The notes below the pieces were generated by a model. It was not told the DNA's origin, did not search any database, and saw only the letters and a list, made by a program, of their open reading frames with translations. Below, one piece after another: positions 1 to 10,764 of a stretch of DNA of 64,000 bases. The stretch covers positions 20,879,073 through 20,943,072 of the forward strand of contig JAYEPQ010000007.1 of assembly GCA_036321105.1 (NCBI GenBank), given 5' to 3'. A program made the translations under genes and the position numbers. Position 1 is the stretch's first letter. Every line of letters begins with the position of its first letter. This DNA is from Dracaena cambodiana (taxonomy: Eukaryota > Streptophyta > Magnoliopsida > Asparagales > Asparagaceae).

Positions 1-447
1 TATCTGATTGTGGTTCAGAAATGATTGGTGCATTTGGCAGCGATTGTTTTTCTTTGAAGAACAAAAACTGGATATAATGGGTCAAATTTATGTGGTGGGA
101 CATTAAGAGGCTCAAATGGGGGCACATGCATAGATAGTAAGGTTTTAAAGCTGAACATAGATGCTAATGGTTTAAAGATGAAAGCAAGTAAAACCAGTTT
201 AAAGGTGAATTCTGATAATTCTGGTAAGAATGAATGTGGATGGATTTCCATGGTCCAAAAACAACAGATTCTTTGTAAACAGTCCAAGGGATTACACATG
301 TCTGAAGATGTTATGGACGAACTTCCTACTGATAGCTATGATCCATTTGCATTTGATGAAGGTGAGTTTGAACCCTCAAAATGGGAGAACTTGGCGAGAA
401 AAAGGGAATCAACAGATTCTATTCTTTTTCTTCATCCAGAATTGCTA
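1..447 (+). pseudogene. WAPL: WAPL exon (5' part of the gene in window), frameshifted
   Basis: WAPL releases cohesin from chromosomes in the nucleus. The piece encodes the acidic stretch DPFAFDEGEFEPSKWE (about 331-390), which I recognise from the plant WAPL family shortly before its helical WAPL domain. Upstream residues (NLCGG.LRGSNGG, then a Ser/Lys-rich stretch) also fit. The reading frame changes near position 80: the stretch ending in SLKNKNWI runs into a stop, and the homologous frame resumes one base out. The gene continues leftward out of the window. The right border is uncertain because no good GT donor follows SKWE within about 60 bases; 447 is approximate. The family-typical DEDEFE is DEGEFE here, and this creates a GTGAGT donor-like site inside the exon. 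Identity confidence is good, functionality doubtful. Confidence 0.75.
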
Positions 448-626
448 CTTGTTCTTAATTACATCTTTTATCCAAATTTTTTGCTGCAATATTTTCTTTC
501 TTTCTTTCTTTCTTTCAAACAAAGGCTATAATTGTCCCTATCACAATCTTCCTATTTAAAGGTTGTAGCCTGGTGCAAGTGCAGTTTTAATCCCTGACCT
601 CTTGCACACGTGTTAAGATATTTTGC

Positions 627-674
627 CACTGGGCTACAGTGGTACTACTGCACTGGGCTACAGTGGTACTACTG
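627..674. repeat. 24-bp perfect tandem duplication
   Basis: Two adjacent identical 24-bp units (627-650 and 651-674) in WAPL intron sequence. The rest of 448-1065 is AT-rich intron with no exon I can recognise. Confidence 0.95.
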
Positions 675-1065
675 CAATCTTCTATCTGATCTAAAAGCGA
701 AGAAACATCAAAAAAGAAAACTTTCAAAGAACCTTTATCTTTTTCTTTAGTTGATCAAAGTTTTCAACCCTTCTGTTTTTTGATTTTCAGTATTTATAAT
801 TTTTTAATAATATTAATTCATAATTTTTTACTTCAACTCAATGTTAATAACACGTTATGAAACCTGCTATATTGCGTTATGATATTTAACAAAAATCCAA
901 TGCCATCTTACAGTTGAAAATAATTTAGTATACCGTGACAGTACATTTTATGTTACTTTACATTAAATTACATTATATTACATTATTTGTTGTTATTATT
1001 TTGAGTAATTTCCATGGAGCTATTGATTATTTATTTTAATTGTTCACTAATTGCTAAAATTTCTT

Positions 1066-1497
1066 ATTGTTTGCTTGATTGATTGCTTGAGAAATTGTTA
1101 ACTTACTAATTTGTAAATGCTTACTTGTTTACTTATTGTTATTTCTCGTTGGTTATTGGAATTTCTTATTTGTTTGTTCTATTGAATTCTTAGCTAATCT
1201 AAAATAAATATTTACAATTAAGATAAACTGAGCATTACAAAATATAAATTATAACCTTGATAATAATTGAAAATAAATTTAATATTGTTTGCTTGATTGA
1301 TTGCTTGAGAAATTGTTAACTTACTAATTTGTAAGCAACTTGTTTACTTATTGTTATTTCTCGTTGGTTATTGGAATTTCTTATTTGTTTGTTCTATTGA
1401 ATTCTCAGCTAATTTAAAATAAATATTTACAATTAAGATAAACTGAGCATTACAAAATATAAATTATAACCTTGATAATAATTGAAAATAAATTTAA
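1066..1497. repeat. about 218-bp tandem duplication in WAPL intron
   Basis: The unit beginning ATTGTTTGCTTGATTGATTG at 1066 recurs at 1284 and runs to about 1497. There are few substitutions and one short indel, where the second copy lacks part of the TTACTTG stretch. Sequence from 1498 to 2130 is AT-rich intron with no other feature seen. Confidence 0.93.
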
Positions 1498-2130
1498 AAT
1501 ATTATTTTGTTGTTTAGATAATGTCTGAAATTACAGTTTGCAACCTAATATAATTTATGAAGATAAATGTGAAAATTATTATGAAACTTGTTAGAAATTT
1601 AGAATAGATTTTTCGTTATAAAATATTTTTATATATTTTTTTAATTTTTAAATTTAAAATTTATGAAATTTATTTTGCAGTTTTATATTTATTTTTATTA
1701 AAATCATGGGAAATTGTGTAACCTATGTTATGCATTACGTATATGCGATATAACCTAACAATGGCTAAATATTACTTTACCATTATTGTTATTTTAAACA
1801 TTGGTTAAACTTTTTTCTTATCATAGCTAAATGCTTTCTTTAATCATTAATAGGAAATCGGCTATGTGAACCACACGTGCATATAAACAATTAAAATCGA
1901 AAAAATCCCTAACAATAAAATCAAATCAAAATAAAATCAAAATATAATCTCTCAACAAATGTAGGTCCTTTTTTGCGCTAGCAATTAAATCAAAATAAAA
2001 TCTCTTAGCAAATGCAGGTCTTTATTTGTTTCCATCAATATTAGGCAGCTTGTATATATTCATAGGATGTAGAATTTGCAATTTATATCAGGCCTTTTTC
2101 TTGAATATTTATGATCAAATCTTCACTTGG

Positions 2131-2174
2131 CAGGTTCTTATGAATTTGACAACAGGTTCTTATGAATTTGACAA
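2131..2174 (+). repeat. 22-bp tandem duplication of a splice acceptor and exon start
   Basis: CAGGTTCTTATGAATTTGAC plus AA occurs at 2131-2152 and again at 2153-2174. It contains the AG acceptor and the first 19 bases of the next WAPL exon, so the exon has two acceptors in tandem. Only the second one (exon start 2156) reads VLMNLTNDNP. The first gives VLMNLTTGSYEFDK and then a stop. Confidence 0.95.
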
Positions 2175-2479
2175 ATGACAACCCCATAGGGTGTCATCAG
2201 ATTGCTGCCTGTGGCGGATTGGGCACAATGGTTTCCTTGATCATTAATCATTTCCCCTCATATGACTTGGGTTCCTCCATGCAGAGCCGATTGAAGGAGG
2301 ATACAACATCAACTATTTTTAATCCATGGCCTGGATTTCCTGGTTGCTATTTTGGGCTTGTTAGTGAACCTTGTGGAGAAGGATAGTCAACATCAACTAT
2401 TTTTAATCCATGGCCTGGATTTCCTGGTTGCTATTTTGGGCTTGTTAGTGAACCTTGTGGAGAAGGATAGTCAAAACAA
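2156..2479 (+). pseudogene. WAPL: WAPL exon, frameshifted, with internal 84-bp duplication
   Basis: Part of the helical repeat (WAPL) domain. The first frame reads VLMNLTNDNPIGCHQIAACG and on to HFPSYDLGSSMQSRLKED, matching the family. A later frame, one base out, reads LDFLVAILGLLVNLVEKDSQ, also diagnostic of WAPL. The two frames do not join without a shift near 2300. The LDFLV part is present twice because an 84-bp (28-codon) unit is duplicated in frame. The donor is at 2480 (AA|GTTATT). The exon leaves two bases that combine with the first base at 38648 to give N-K-SRLASA, as expected for the gene. The start at 2156 was chosen because the upstream acceptor leads to a stop. Confidence 0.88.
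2304..2471 (+). repeat. 84-bp in-frame tandem duplication inside WAPL exon
   Basis: Units 2304-2387 and 2388-2471 are identical by eye. Each encodes LDFLVAILGLLVNLVEKDS in one frame, so the predicted protein would carry this helix twice. Confidence 0.95.
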
Positions 2480-2621
2480 GTTATTTCCAATTCTAGCTTT
2501 CTTTTGAATCTCTGTTTAGTTGCCTTGATTGCTTGAAAGCTTCCTATTTGTTTACTTATTGTTTTAACGTTTCATTCTTCAAGATTATCTTGCCAATTTT
2601 AGATTATTGTGCCAATTTTTA

Positions 2622-2722
2622 GTTTGAGAATGCGTTCCGCCCTCTTTCCCATTGACCGTGCCAATTTTTAGTCTTCGTTTAATCCTGTTTGAGAATGCGT
2701 TCCGCCCTCTTTCCCATTGACC
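2622..2722. repeat. 36-bp direct repeat with 65-bp period
   Basis: A 36-bp unit starting GTTTGAGAATGCGTTCCGCC is found at 2622-2657 and 2687-2722, with a GTGCCAATTTTTAGT word also repeated. From 2723 to 3194 I see only AT-rich intron, apart from an 18-bp duplication (GGTACATATATGATTT) near 2925-2960. Confidence 0.9.
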
Positions 2723-3194
2723 ATCTGTGTAACTCATGATAGTTTTGGTTGTTGTGGAATGTAAATTTTGAATGTTGACTCATTTAATTATCATTATCTA
2801 CTTTCACTGTTTTCGTATTACAAAGTTACATTCTCAGCTTAACTCTTTAGGAAAACTTCTATTTTGCCATCATTTGCAATTTGCAAAAAAGTACGTACAT
2901 GTTCTTGCTCACAAGAAGTGGATTGGTACATATATGATTTGGTACATATATGATTTGCTTTCCACTTCCTATGCTTTTTCTAATAAGTAACATATTAATT
3001 TTTTTAGATGGTCTTGAAACCTGGAAGTCTTTATTCTTATGTTTGTTTAGCATTTAATGGTTTATTTTCTGGGATTTCTAATTTATAATGCACAAGAGCT
3101 TTATTTTTTTGATGCCTAATTTTATGATTGTGGATCTATGTTCATATTTTGGTGTTGGTCACTATATTTCGAGCATTTAATATCTTGAATTTAT

Positions 3195-3784
3195 TGTATG
3201 CCCGAAAAATTGAATCTTTCTTTATATTACAAATTTACTTTGGAGTTATAGCAATAAAAGAAAAATTACAAATAGAAAATCGAGATTACAAGAATGGGGA
3301 TCGATTGATTTCGATTCCCCTTTATTTTTGTGGGTTCCGGCAGCGTGGAGTCTTGATTCTACACTCCGTTGATGATCCGATCTGGATCGGGATGAAAATT
3401 GATCTCTTTGGAACTTCTAGACTTTATGAAAAAATCCTCCTCCAAAAAGAATTTCCTTTTTGGACTTCTGTCTCTAAAAAATTGCCTCGCCAAAGAATCC
3501 CCTCTCCAAAAGAATCTCTTCTTTTCCTCCTCTTGAACTCCGTTTCCAATTTTATGGATTGAGAAGTGCTTATATTCCGGTTCAAATTCTTCCCTCGAAT
3601 CCGATTAAATCACCAAAAATCCGGATCACCATGCAAAACGGAACAGAAGCGGAACGGAAGCGGAAAGTAACCCGCAGATGGAGCGCTAACAGAGCGATCC
3701 TGCGGGTGCGCTCCCGCGGTGGGGTCCGCGAGGCACTTCTATTTTATTTATTTATTTATTTAATTATTTTTTTGGATGTCTACA
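3195..3784 (-). mobile_element. Tat/Ogre-like LTR (solo or 3' LTR), minus strand
   Basis: On the minus strand it starts TGTAGACATCC (from 3784) and ends GCATACA (at 3195), with TGTA/TACA inverted termini. It is clearly homologous in reverse complement to the LTR at 9328-10015; shared stretches include the GC-rich GCGGGAGCGCACC words and the ATCCGGATTTTT stretch. It lacks part of the GC-rich section (590 against 688 bp). Just outside the LTR start, the minus strand reads TTTGGAGGGGTTA, a plausible polypurine tract, so this may be the 3' LTR of a decayed minus-oriented element. No target duplication is visible. Confidence 0.82.
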
Positions 3785-4105
3785 TAACCCCTCCAAAGTT
3801 TTTGAAATTCTGTATTGAATTGTAACGAATTTCGAAACAATTTGGACTCTTTGATTTTAGCTCTGTAGTCTTCTTCGTGATTTTTATGGTATACTGTGAA
3901 TCATATTCTGAAATCACTATCTTCTAGCTATTTTGTTGCTTGAGATATACTGTTGAACCTTAACCCCTCCTCGAAATTCTGTATTGAATTGTAACGAATT
4001 TCGAAGGACTCTTAGATTTTAGCTCTGTAGTCTATGGTATACTGTGAACCATATTCTGAAATCACTAGAAAGTTTTGTTGCTTGAGATATACTGTTGAAC
4101 CTCTT
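3785..4105. repeat. Tandem duplication next to minus-strand LTR
   Basis: The block beginning TAACCCCTCCAAAG (3785 to about 3961) is repeated as TAACCCCTCCTCG (about 3962-4105). Both contain GAATTGTAACGAATTTCGAA and TTGAGATATACTGTTGAACC. The second copy is shorter through small deletions. Confidence 0.88.
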
Positions 4106-4259
4106 CGATGTATCAGAGATTGCTTCTAGCGAGTTTTCTTGATACTGGCCATTGTACCTGTGTGGCCGAGCCAAACTTTTGCTTGTAGCTTTGCTTCAGA
4201 GAATTTGTTGTCTGACTGCAAAAATATTTTTGACGTCTCGTTAAGAGGCGCATGACAAA

Positions 4260-4555
4260 TATGTAATAGATTTGATAGACAGAGGTAACTATTAACGTGT
4301 CTCCTGGAATATGAGTAGAGGTATGATATTAACATGTTTATTCGATAACAAGCAGATGTATGAGTTTAACGTGCTCATTAGATGACAAGCAGAGGTATGA
4401 TATTAACGTTTAATTGATTAGTAGAGGTACTCATTAAGTGATTAGTAGAGGTGTGATGTTAACATGCCCGTTAGATGATAAGCAGAGGTGTGATGTTAAT
4501 GTACTTATTTGAGGTCAAGCAGAGGTATCATGTTAACTAGAATCCTAACCGTTCA
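4260..4555 (-). repeat. Degenerate array of AGAGGTATGATATTAAC words
   Basis: About eight degenerate units of AG(A/C)AGGTRTGATRTTAAC separated by 15-35 bases. The reverse complement (GTTAATATCATACCTCT) is the word that also builds the array at 11455-12030, so this is the same module in opposite orientation. From 4106 to 4259 no feature was recognised. Confidence 0.75.
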
Positions 4556-4567
4556 GTGACATTTAAT

Positions 4568-4748
4568 GCTCATGACTTAATTCACATAAATAAAAAAAAT
4601 TCATGAATCTGCAAAAAGACAAATCGAGGGTTTACATCCCAAGTCATAAGAAATAAAGATAATTAAAATTTGTGATGGTTAAGTATTGTATTGGAACAAG
4701 AGTAAAGAAAAGCTCATGACTTAATTCACATTAAATTAAAAAAAAAAA
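4568..4748 (-). repeat. Inverted copy of a POLL intron-exon junction flanked by a direct repeat
   Basis: The reverse complement of about 4598-4716 aligns with 12033-12158: the end of a POLL intron with its pyrimidine tract, AG acceptor and the first exon bases ATTCATGAA. Identity is high by eye, with a few indels. The insert is flanked by GCTCATGACTTAATTCACAT at 4568 and again at 4712. Confidence 0.8.
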
Positions 4749-4749
4749 C

Positions 4750-5810
4750 CCAGTAATTTGATCACCCAAAAGGCACCCCTTTTTTTTCTTGTTAGATCTC
4801 CTGCAACAAGCAATGCTAGCTATGTTCGAGCGAAGCCACAAGCTAGGTGCACATTGAAAGTACTCAGCAGTAGTTCAGTCTACTGCTATATGCAAGATCA
4901 TATTGTACTTACATATATATTGTCCGTTTGTAGCATGAGAGAAAGCAGCACAGTGCTAGAGTGATATGTGACATGCTATAAAGTTTTGGCTGAAAACTTA
5001 AAAAAGAAATCTGAACAACTCACGAATATTTGCATATAATTAGTGAAAATTTCACCAATAAATTAATGGTCAGAGGCACAAAATGTGGAGCGATGAATTA
5101 AACAAGAGACAGATTGCACGACTGCCGGTGGAAAACATAAATTTTTGAGATGTTCACGAAATTTTGGGGACAAGATGCACAAGGACCATAGATGCACAAG
5201 GACCATTGAAAATATTTTTTTATCATTACTATGAAACAATTGTTAATAATTAACAGGATTCAGTATCCATTGTGTAGGTAGATTCAAGTAGTTTAATCTC
5301 TTCTTCCCGATGCATACGTTTCCATGACAAGTGCCAAGAGACACATCATCAAGTCTTGCAATATCAACTCTGCTGTTTCAGCCCAATCAGCATTAGCATA
5401 ATAAGATCATTATGGTATTTAATTAATATTTTGAGCTAAAATTTTCTTTTACTTTGCAAAAATAATAAAATCATTATAAGATAAGAAAACAAGAATCGAA
5501 TAGTAAACACCATCAAGGCATCTTAGGTAACAAATGCAAGGAAAGTCATATGGTGTCAAGCTCAGATAGATAATAAGACTTATGTAAAGTTGATGATGGG
5601 AGTAGGATCTTGAACTACAAAGTCCTCAACTTTACTCTGTGTTCATCCTCAATGGAATTTCTAAATGTTGTTCATTTGCTAAGTTTATTAACCATATCAA
5701 ATCCTTGATATAATTTTTGGAGCGTGAGAAGATAAGGAGGAGAATGTACAGTAACAGTAAAGACATGAACGGTATCACTCTTATCTTAATTTATTTTTCA
5801 GCAGCTTGGG
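4750..5810. other. Intronic sequence, nothing recognised
   Basis: AT-rich DNA without a credible coding region, RNA gene or repeat family. A short repeat GATGCACAAGGACCAT occurs near 5173-5207. Open frames here are short and resemble no family I know. Confidence 0.5.
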
Positions 5811-6176
5811 TGATGGGGACAATTAAGGCTAGGATTTGATTCAGATTTATTTAGATTTGATTAGGATTTCAGTTTATGATTTAATGAGATTTGTTAGGAC
5901 TTGAATGGAGATTTAATTTGATTTGATTAGAATTTTAGTTAGATTTCATTACCTTGTTTGCACGTGGAGCATGTAGATTTTTTACAATGTATATTAGACT
6001 AACGATGAAGGAACTATTTTAAGAGAAATCTTGTAATTTTGCTATTGCTAAATCTTTATATGTGATTCACGAAAGTGGGCATGTGATACGCCTAGGTATG
6101 AAATCCAAATCCGTTACTGAATCCTAATTTCATCCCTAAATCTCCTTTTGTCCTACGTAAAATTTGATATCAGAGG
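5811..6176 (+). mobile_element. Decayed chromovirus 5' LTR with primer binding site
   Basis: The block 5811-6159 begins TGATGGGGAC and carries the same GATTTGATT/TTAGGATT word pattern, AGAGAAATCT and AAAGTGGGC-like signatures as the LTRs at 29514 and 35544, but is much diverged. Directly after it, TGATATCAGAGG (6165-6176) is a degenerate initiator-methionine tRNA primer site. A purine-rich leader follows to about 6300. No gag or pol was found downstream, so the element is a truncated relic. Confidence 0.68.
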
Positions 6177-6299
6177 GTTTCAAATCAATCTCCACCTTCA
6201 TCTTATTGATTTTAGTTTTGAAAAAAGATCAGAAAAAAAAAAGCATAGAAAAAAAAAAGAAGAAAAAAAAAGAGAATTTAAAAATTCAAAAAAAAAAAT

Positions 6300-7307
6300 A
6301 GGTTTTTAAAAGTTTTCAAGAGGCTCAATTATTCATTAGCAAAATAGCAAAATAGAGCTGTTAAAGGTTATTTTATGTTTTGGAATTCAAGCCCAATCGA
6401 AGCCATGCAAAACACACAGCTCAATATCTTAATTACACTTAACAAGATCTAGAAGATCTCTAAAAAATCTCTAAAAAATTTCACGAATGCCAAGAGACAA
6501 CTAATCAAAAAGTTCAAATGCTTTTAATTCTAATTAAAAAGAATATAAACACTCTATTCACTAGTGTCCTTCGTTCAAGTATCATTAGTGTAGAGGATTT
6601 TGATACTACAATTACAAGTGCCCTACAAGTGCCCTTCGAAGAGTCAACATATCAACATGATACCTATTAAGAGTGTTGACAAATCGAGACTCGTGAACGT
6701 TCTGGCAAATCATCTTCCTCTCCTGTCAATGAATCCCTTTCTTTCCATTCCAGTAGTGTTATTAGCTTTGGTTTGTCCATTAGGAATCTCTATGGCTTCT
6801 TTGGTTTAGCAGAAAGCCTGGATTAAGCAGTTTTACCCACTGATCAACTTTGTCTATACTTGCATAGATGGATGCAAGTACAAACAAAGAAAATGTAAGA
6901 ATTTTTTATTACGTAGATTAATAATTTTGTAATCTCAAGGTCATAGAGATATTATGTTAGGTCATAATTCTTTTTATACTAATCCATATTTACTTGAAAA
7001 ATATATACATTAGTAAGATTTAATAAATTTGCTATTTTCCATACTATGAAATCATGCTAGAATTTAGAAAATCTATATGTTGTAATCGTTATAAAAGTGT
7101 TAAGCCTATTTAATTTTCATCTTTACAATTTCGTACTCATTTACCTAATATGTGTTTATATGCATAATTGTATATGCATAATTAACATACATAATCATTA
7201 GGTATTTTTACATCTTAATACTCATATACGTGTTTATATGTATACTTGTATTTATGTGTAGTTTACATACATGATCATTTTCATAACATTCATTCTAACA
7301 TTCTATA
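6300..7307. other. Intronic sequence, nothing recognised
   Basis: AT-rich, possibly the eroded interior of the relic whose LTR ends at 6159. No domain can be seen in any frame. Confidence 0.4.
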
Positions 7308-7730
7308 CTCCATCATACTTGCCTTGACATATACATACTAGTCACTTGTACAATATACATGAAATTTTACTGAATTTTCCTTATTAGTACACACATATTT
7401 TGATAAGGCCATGGATCCTAACTTGCCTGTTAACTTGATTTTGACACTCCATCATGCTTGTCTTAACATATACATACTAGTCACTTGTACAACATACATG
7501 AAATTATACCAGATTTTCCTTATCAGTACATGCACATGTCTTGATAATGCCATGGATCTTGACTTGTCTATTAAATTGATTTTGTCACTCCATCATGCTT
7601 ACCATGACATATACATACTAATTACTTATACAAGATATATGAAAATATGCCGGATTTCCTTTATTAGTTCATACACATGTCTTGATAGTGCCATGGATCC
7701 TGACTTGCCTGTTAACTTGATTTTGACATG
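7308..7730 (+). repeat. Three copies of a 139-141-bp tandem repeat
   Basis: Units begin CTCCATCATRCTT at 7308, 7447 and 7588, and each ends in a CCATGGATCYTGACTTG block. The 141-bp period is a multiple of three, and an open frame (7411-7764) crosses 2.5 units without a stop, giving a 47-residue protein repeat beginning MD.(N/L)LP/S. I do not recognise the sequence as a protein family. It is best treated as a minisatellite. Confidence 0.9.
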
Positions 7731-7764
7731 GACCACATCTTGCTTGTTACTAGAAAAGAAATAA

Positions 7765-9327
7765 ATGAAGTGGAAAATAAAGCCAACATCTACAAAAATT
7801 TTCTAGTGGAAACCAAAGCAAAGGAATAGAGGATTTGTCCGGAATAATAAATACGTTAGAAAATATAATGAGTCGTCCCTTCAAAATGATAAAATAGGGT
7901 GTAGGTGTTTAAAATAGGGTGTAGGTGTTTTCGTGTCACGAAAAAGGGCATTTTACCGGGGATTGTCCTAGAAAAGGAAAAAAATGCCCAAAAAATGATA
8001 AAAGTACATGGAAGAGCAAGATTTAGAAGTCTGTTTTGGAGAAGAACTCTCCGCTTTGGATGTAATACTATATGAGCTCAACATTAAGAGTGATTCATAC
8101 ACCAATTGGTCTTTATGATGAATGACGAGTCATGTCCTATTACACTAGAAATTTTAGAATTGGACAATATAACTAGCAGATGTAGTTGGACAAGAAACAA
8201 TTTTAGCCTAGAAAATGTCAGAAAAAACAAAAAGTAATAACAAATTAAAAAAAAACAGAAATATATAAAGTCTCACGTTTCACTTTCTTCTCCAGAAGAA
8301 TATATAAAAATTTCACCGGAAATACAACTGCTAATCTATCAGCTGGAGGATGGATAGACATTTCTATTTTCAGCTGAGAAAAAATACGAACAAGAAAGGG
8401 AAAAAATAATCTAAACATTCAATATATCAATGTTGGCATAATCCAATTAAAATCAATGCATTATTTAGAGTCGGCATAGGTATCCCTATAGTAACACTCG
8501 TCAAGGATGATTTTCATCAAGTACTGATAGGTGGTTTGCAATATAATTGATGAATTAGGCTGTATGGTTTAATATTCAACCCAATTATCTTATTTCTATA
8601 ATAGATTTGAACATAATAGACATAGTACGACTAAAAATTAAAACTCGAGGCATGAATATGAAGTCTAATTCATATGATCTGGCTATAGAATATACAACGA
8701 TATATGAATTAACTCAAACCACAGAGGGGTGTCATTGGTGTTGCTTCAAAGGGACTAATCAAATTGCTTTTTAGAGAAGAACTTTTATTAGTTAAAACAT
8801 TTAGTAGTGATTTCTTATCAAGCAAAACTTTATTGGTCAGATTTTGGATAAGGATAGACATGTGATTAGATAAGATACATAGAAATGGTTAAAGAAATAG
8901 GAAAGGAATTTAAAATTCCAGTAAGTGAAGTGATTACAAGAGGAAAAAAAAGTATATAAGAGAAATTACAGAAGAGATCAGATCAGTAGGTTTAGGTTTT
9001 CTGTTTCAGGTTCTGTGGTTGCAAGAAGCCAGAAATCTGGCCGCTTAAACCATAGCATTCGGACTAGTGTTTTTAGCAGGTTCTATTTAATATCCATTAA
9101 AGAGTTAATCAAACAAACCAGTTATTTTCTTACAAGTGATAAACCACTCTTTACTAGCAGCATTATATGATGAATATCATTGTTGACATGTCTACAAGTT
9201 GATCAATACTCCGTGTTACTAGCTCCCAGTTAATAACTCTCCTTATTATCTATAACCAACCTTCATAGAATGACAATGTGATGCCAATTTACTAAAAGTG
9301 ATGTACTGGAAACAACAAAGATATAAG
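7765..9327. other. Intronic sequence, little seen
   Basis: AT-rich DNA with no recognised gene. A small duplication (AAAATAGGGTGTAGGTGTTT) lies near 7889-7931, and a TATA-like AAGTATATAAGAG near 8950 has no supported transcript. Confidence 0.45.
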
Positions 9328-10015
9328 TGTAGACATCCAAAAAAATAATAAAATAAATAAATAAATAAAATAGGAGTGCCTCGCGGACCCCACTTGCGGG
9401 AGCGCACCCGCGGTGCGCCCACGGGAGCGTAGGGGGCGCACCCGAGAGCACCCCGCGGGTCCCACCCACGGGAGCGCCCGCAGGTCCCACCTGCGGGATC
9501 GCTCCCGCGGAGCGCTCTATCAGCAGGTTGTTGTCCGCTTCCGTTCCGCTTCTGTTCCGTTTTGCATGGTGATCCGGATTTTTGGGGATTTAATCGGATT
9601 CGAGGGAAGAATTTGAGTCGGATTAGAAGCGCTCCTCAATCTATAAAATTGGGAACGGAGTTCAGAATAAGAGGAGGAAAAGAAGAGATTCTTTTGGAGG
9701 GGGATTCTTTGGCGAGGCAATTTTTCAGAGATAGAGAGTCCAAAAAGGAGATTCTTTTTTGAGGAGGATTTTTTCAAAGAGTCCAGAAGAAGTTCCAGAG
9801 AGATCAATTTTCGTCCCGATCCAGATCGGATCGTCAACGGAGTGCAGAATCAAGACTCCACCGCTGCCAGAACCCAAGAACCCACAAAAATAAAAGGGAA
9901 TCGAAATCAATCCCATTCTTATAATCTCGATTTTCTATTTGTAATTTTTCTTTTATTGCTATAATTACAAAGTAAATTTGCAATATAAAGAAAGATTCAA
10001 TTTTTTGGGCATATA
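9328..10015 (+). mobile_element. Tat/Ogre-like 5' LTR
   Basis: It starts TGTAGACATCC and ends GCATATA (a relative at 54255 ends GTACA). A GC-rich section (about 9374-9520) is built of GCGGGAGCGCACCC-type words. The rest matches the reverse complement of 3195-3784 and the block at about 53800-54255. The primer site follows at 10021. LTR length is about 688 bp. Confidence 0.82.
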
Positions 10016-10020
10016 AGAAT

Positions 10021-10040
10021 TGGCGACCACAGTGGGAGTT
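10021..10040 (+). promoter_or_regulatory. Retrotransposon primer binding site, tRNA-Arg-like
   Basis: TGGCGACCACAGTGGGA follows the LTR after a few bases. TGGCGAC.. primer sites are typical of Ogre/Tat elements, which prime on an arginine tRNA. The exact tRNA was not verified. Confidence 0.6.
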
Positions 10041-10077
10041 TCGGCGGCGCAATCTGATCTTTAAATTTTTTTTTTAT

Positions 10078-10400
10078 TAGGAGCCTAGGCGTCATCGCCG
10101 AGTAACGATCAAGAAATGTGAGGCATCATCGCACATCAAAATTGACAAAGTGTCAAAATAAGTGAGGCGTCATCGCCCACCAAAATTGACAAGGTGTCAA
10201 AATAAGTGAGGCGTCATCGCCCACTAAAATTAATATGGCGTTATCGCCTATTAAAAAAAATTTATGAGATATCATCGCCCATAATAAAGACGTCATCGTC
10301 TGTTAAAAAAAAAAGAGTGAGGCATCATCGCCCAAAAAAAAAAATTGATAAGGCGTCATCGCCTATAATTAAAAAAAAGTGAGGAATTGTCAACCAAAAA
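10078..10400 (+). repeat. Leader array of GGCGTCATCGCC mini-palindrome words
   Basis: About nine copies of (A)GGCGTCATCGCC(T/C) or one-base variants, spaced 25-45 bases apart by A-rich linkers with TTGACAAGG or GTGAGG before the word. GGCG and CGCC can pair around TCAT. The same array stands at the same place behind the primer site of the 53.6-kb element. Confidence 0.88.
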
Positions 10401-10469
10401 AAAATTTAAAAAAAAGAAAAAAAAGAACAAAAATTGACAAAACTGTAAAAAAAATTAAAAAAAAAGAAC

Positions 10470-10578
10470 CGTACAGTGCGGGAGTGCCACCCGTGAGTTG
10501 CAACCGCGGGATGCACTCGCGGGTTGCAATCGCGGGATGCAACCGCGGGGTGCACCCGCGGAATGCAACCCGCATAGT
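10470..10578 (+). repeat. GC-rich array of CGCGGGATGCAACC words
   Basis: Seven or so degenerate 13-15-base words (GCAACCGCGGGATGCA and variants) in tandem. A matching array is at 54762-54870. From 10579 to 10764 the DNA is nearly pure A/T. Confidence 0.85.
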
Positions 10579-10764
10579 GCCAAAATAAAAAATAAAAAAT
10601 AAAAAATGAATAAATAAAATAAAAAAATAATTTCAACAAAATAAATTTCAAAAAAAAATAATAATAAAAATAATGAAAATTAAAAAATTAAAAAATATGA
10701 AAAATAATAAATATAAAAAATAATAAATTAAAAAACAAAATAAATAAAATAAAAATATAAAAAT

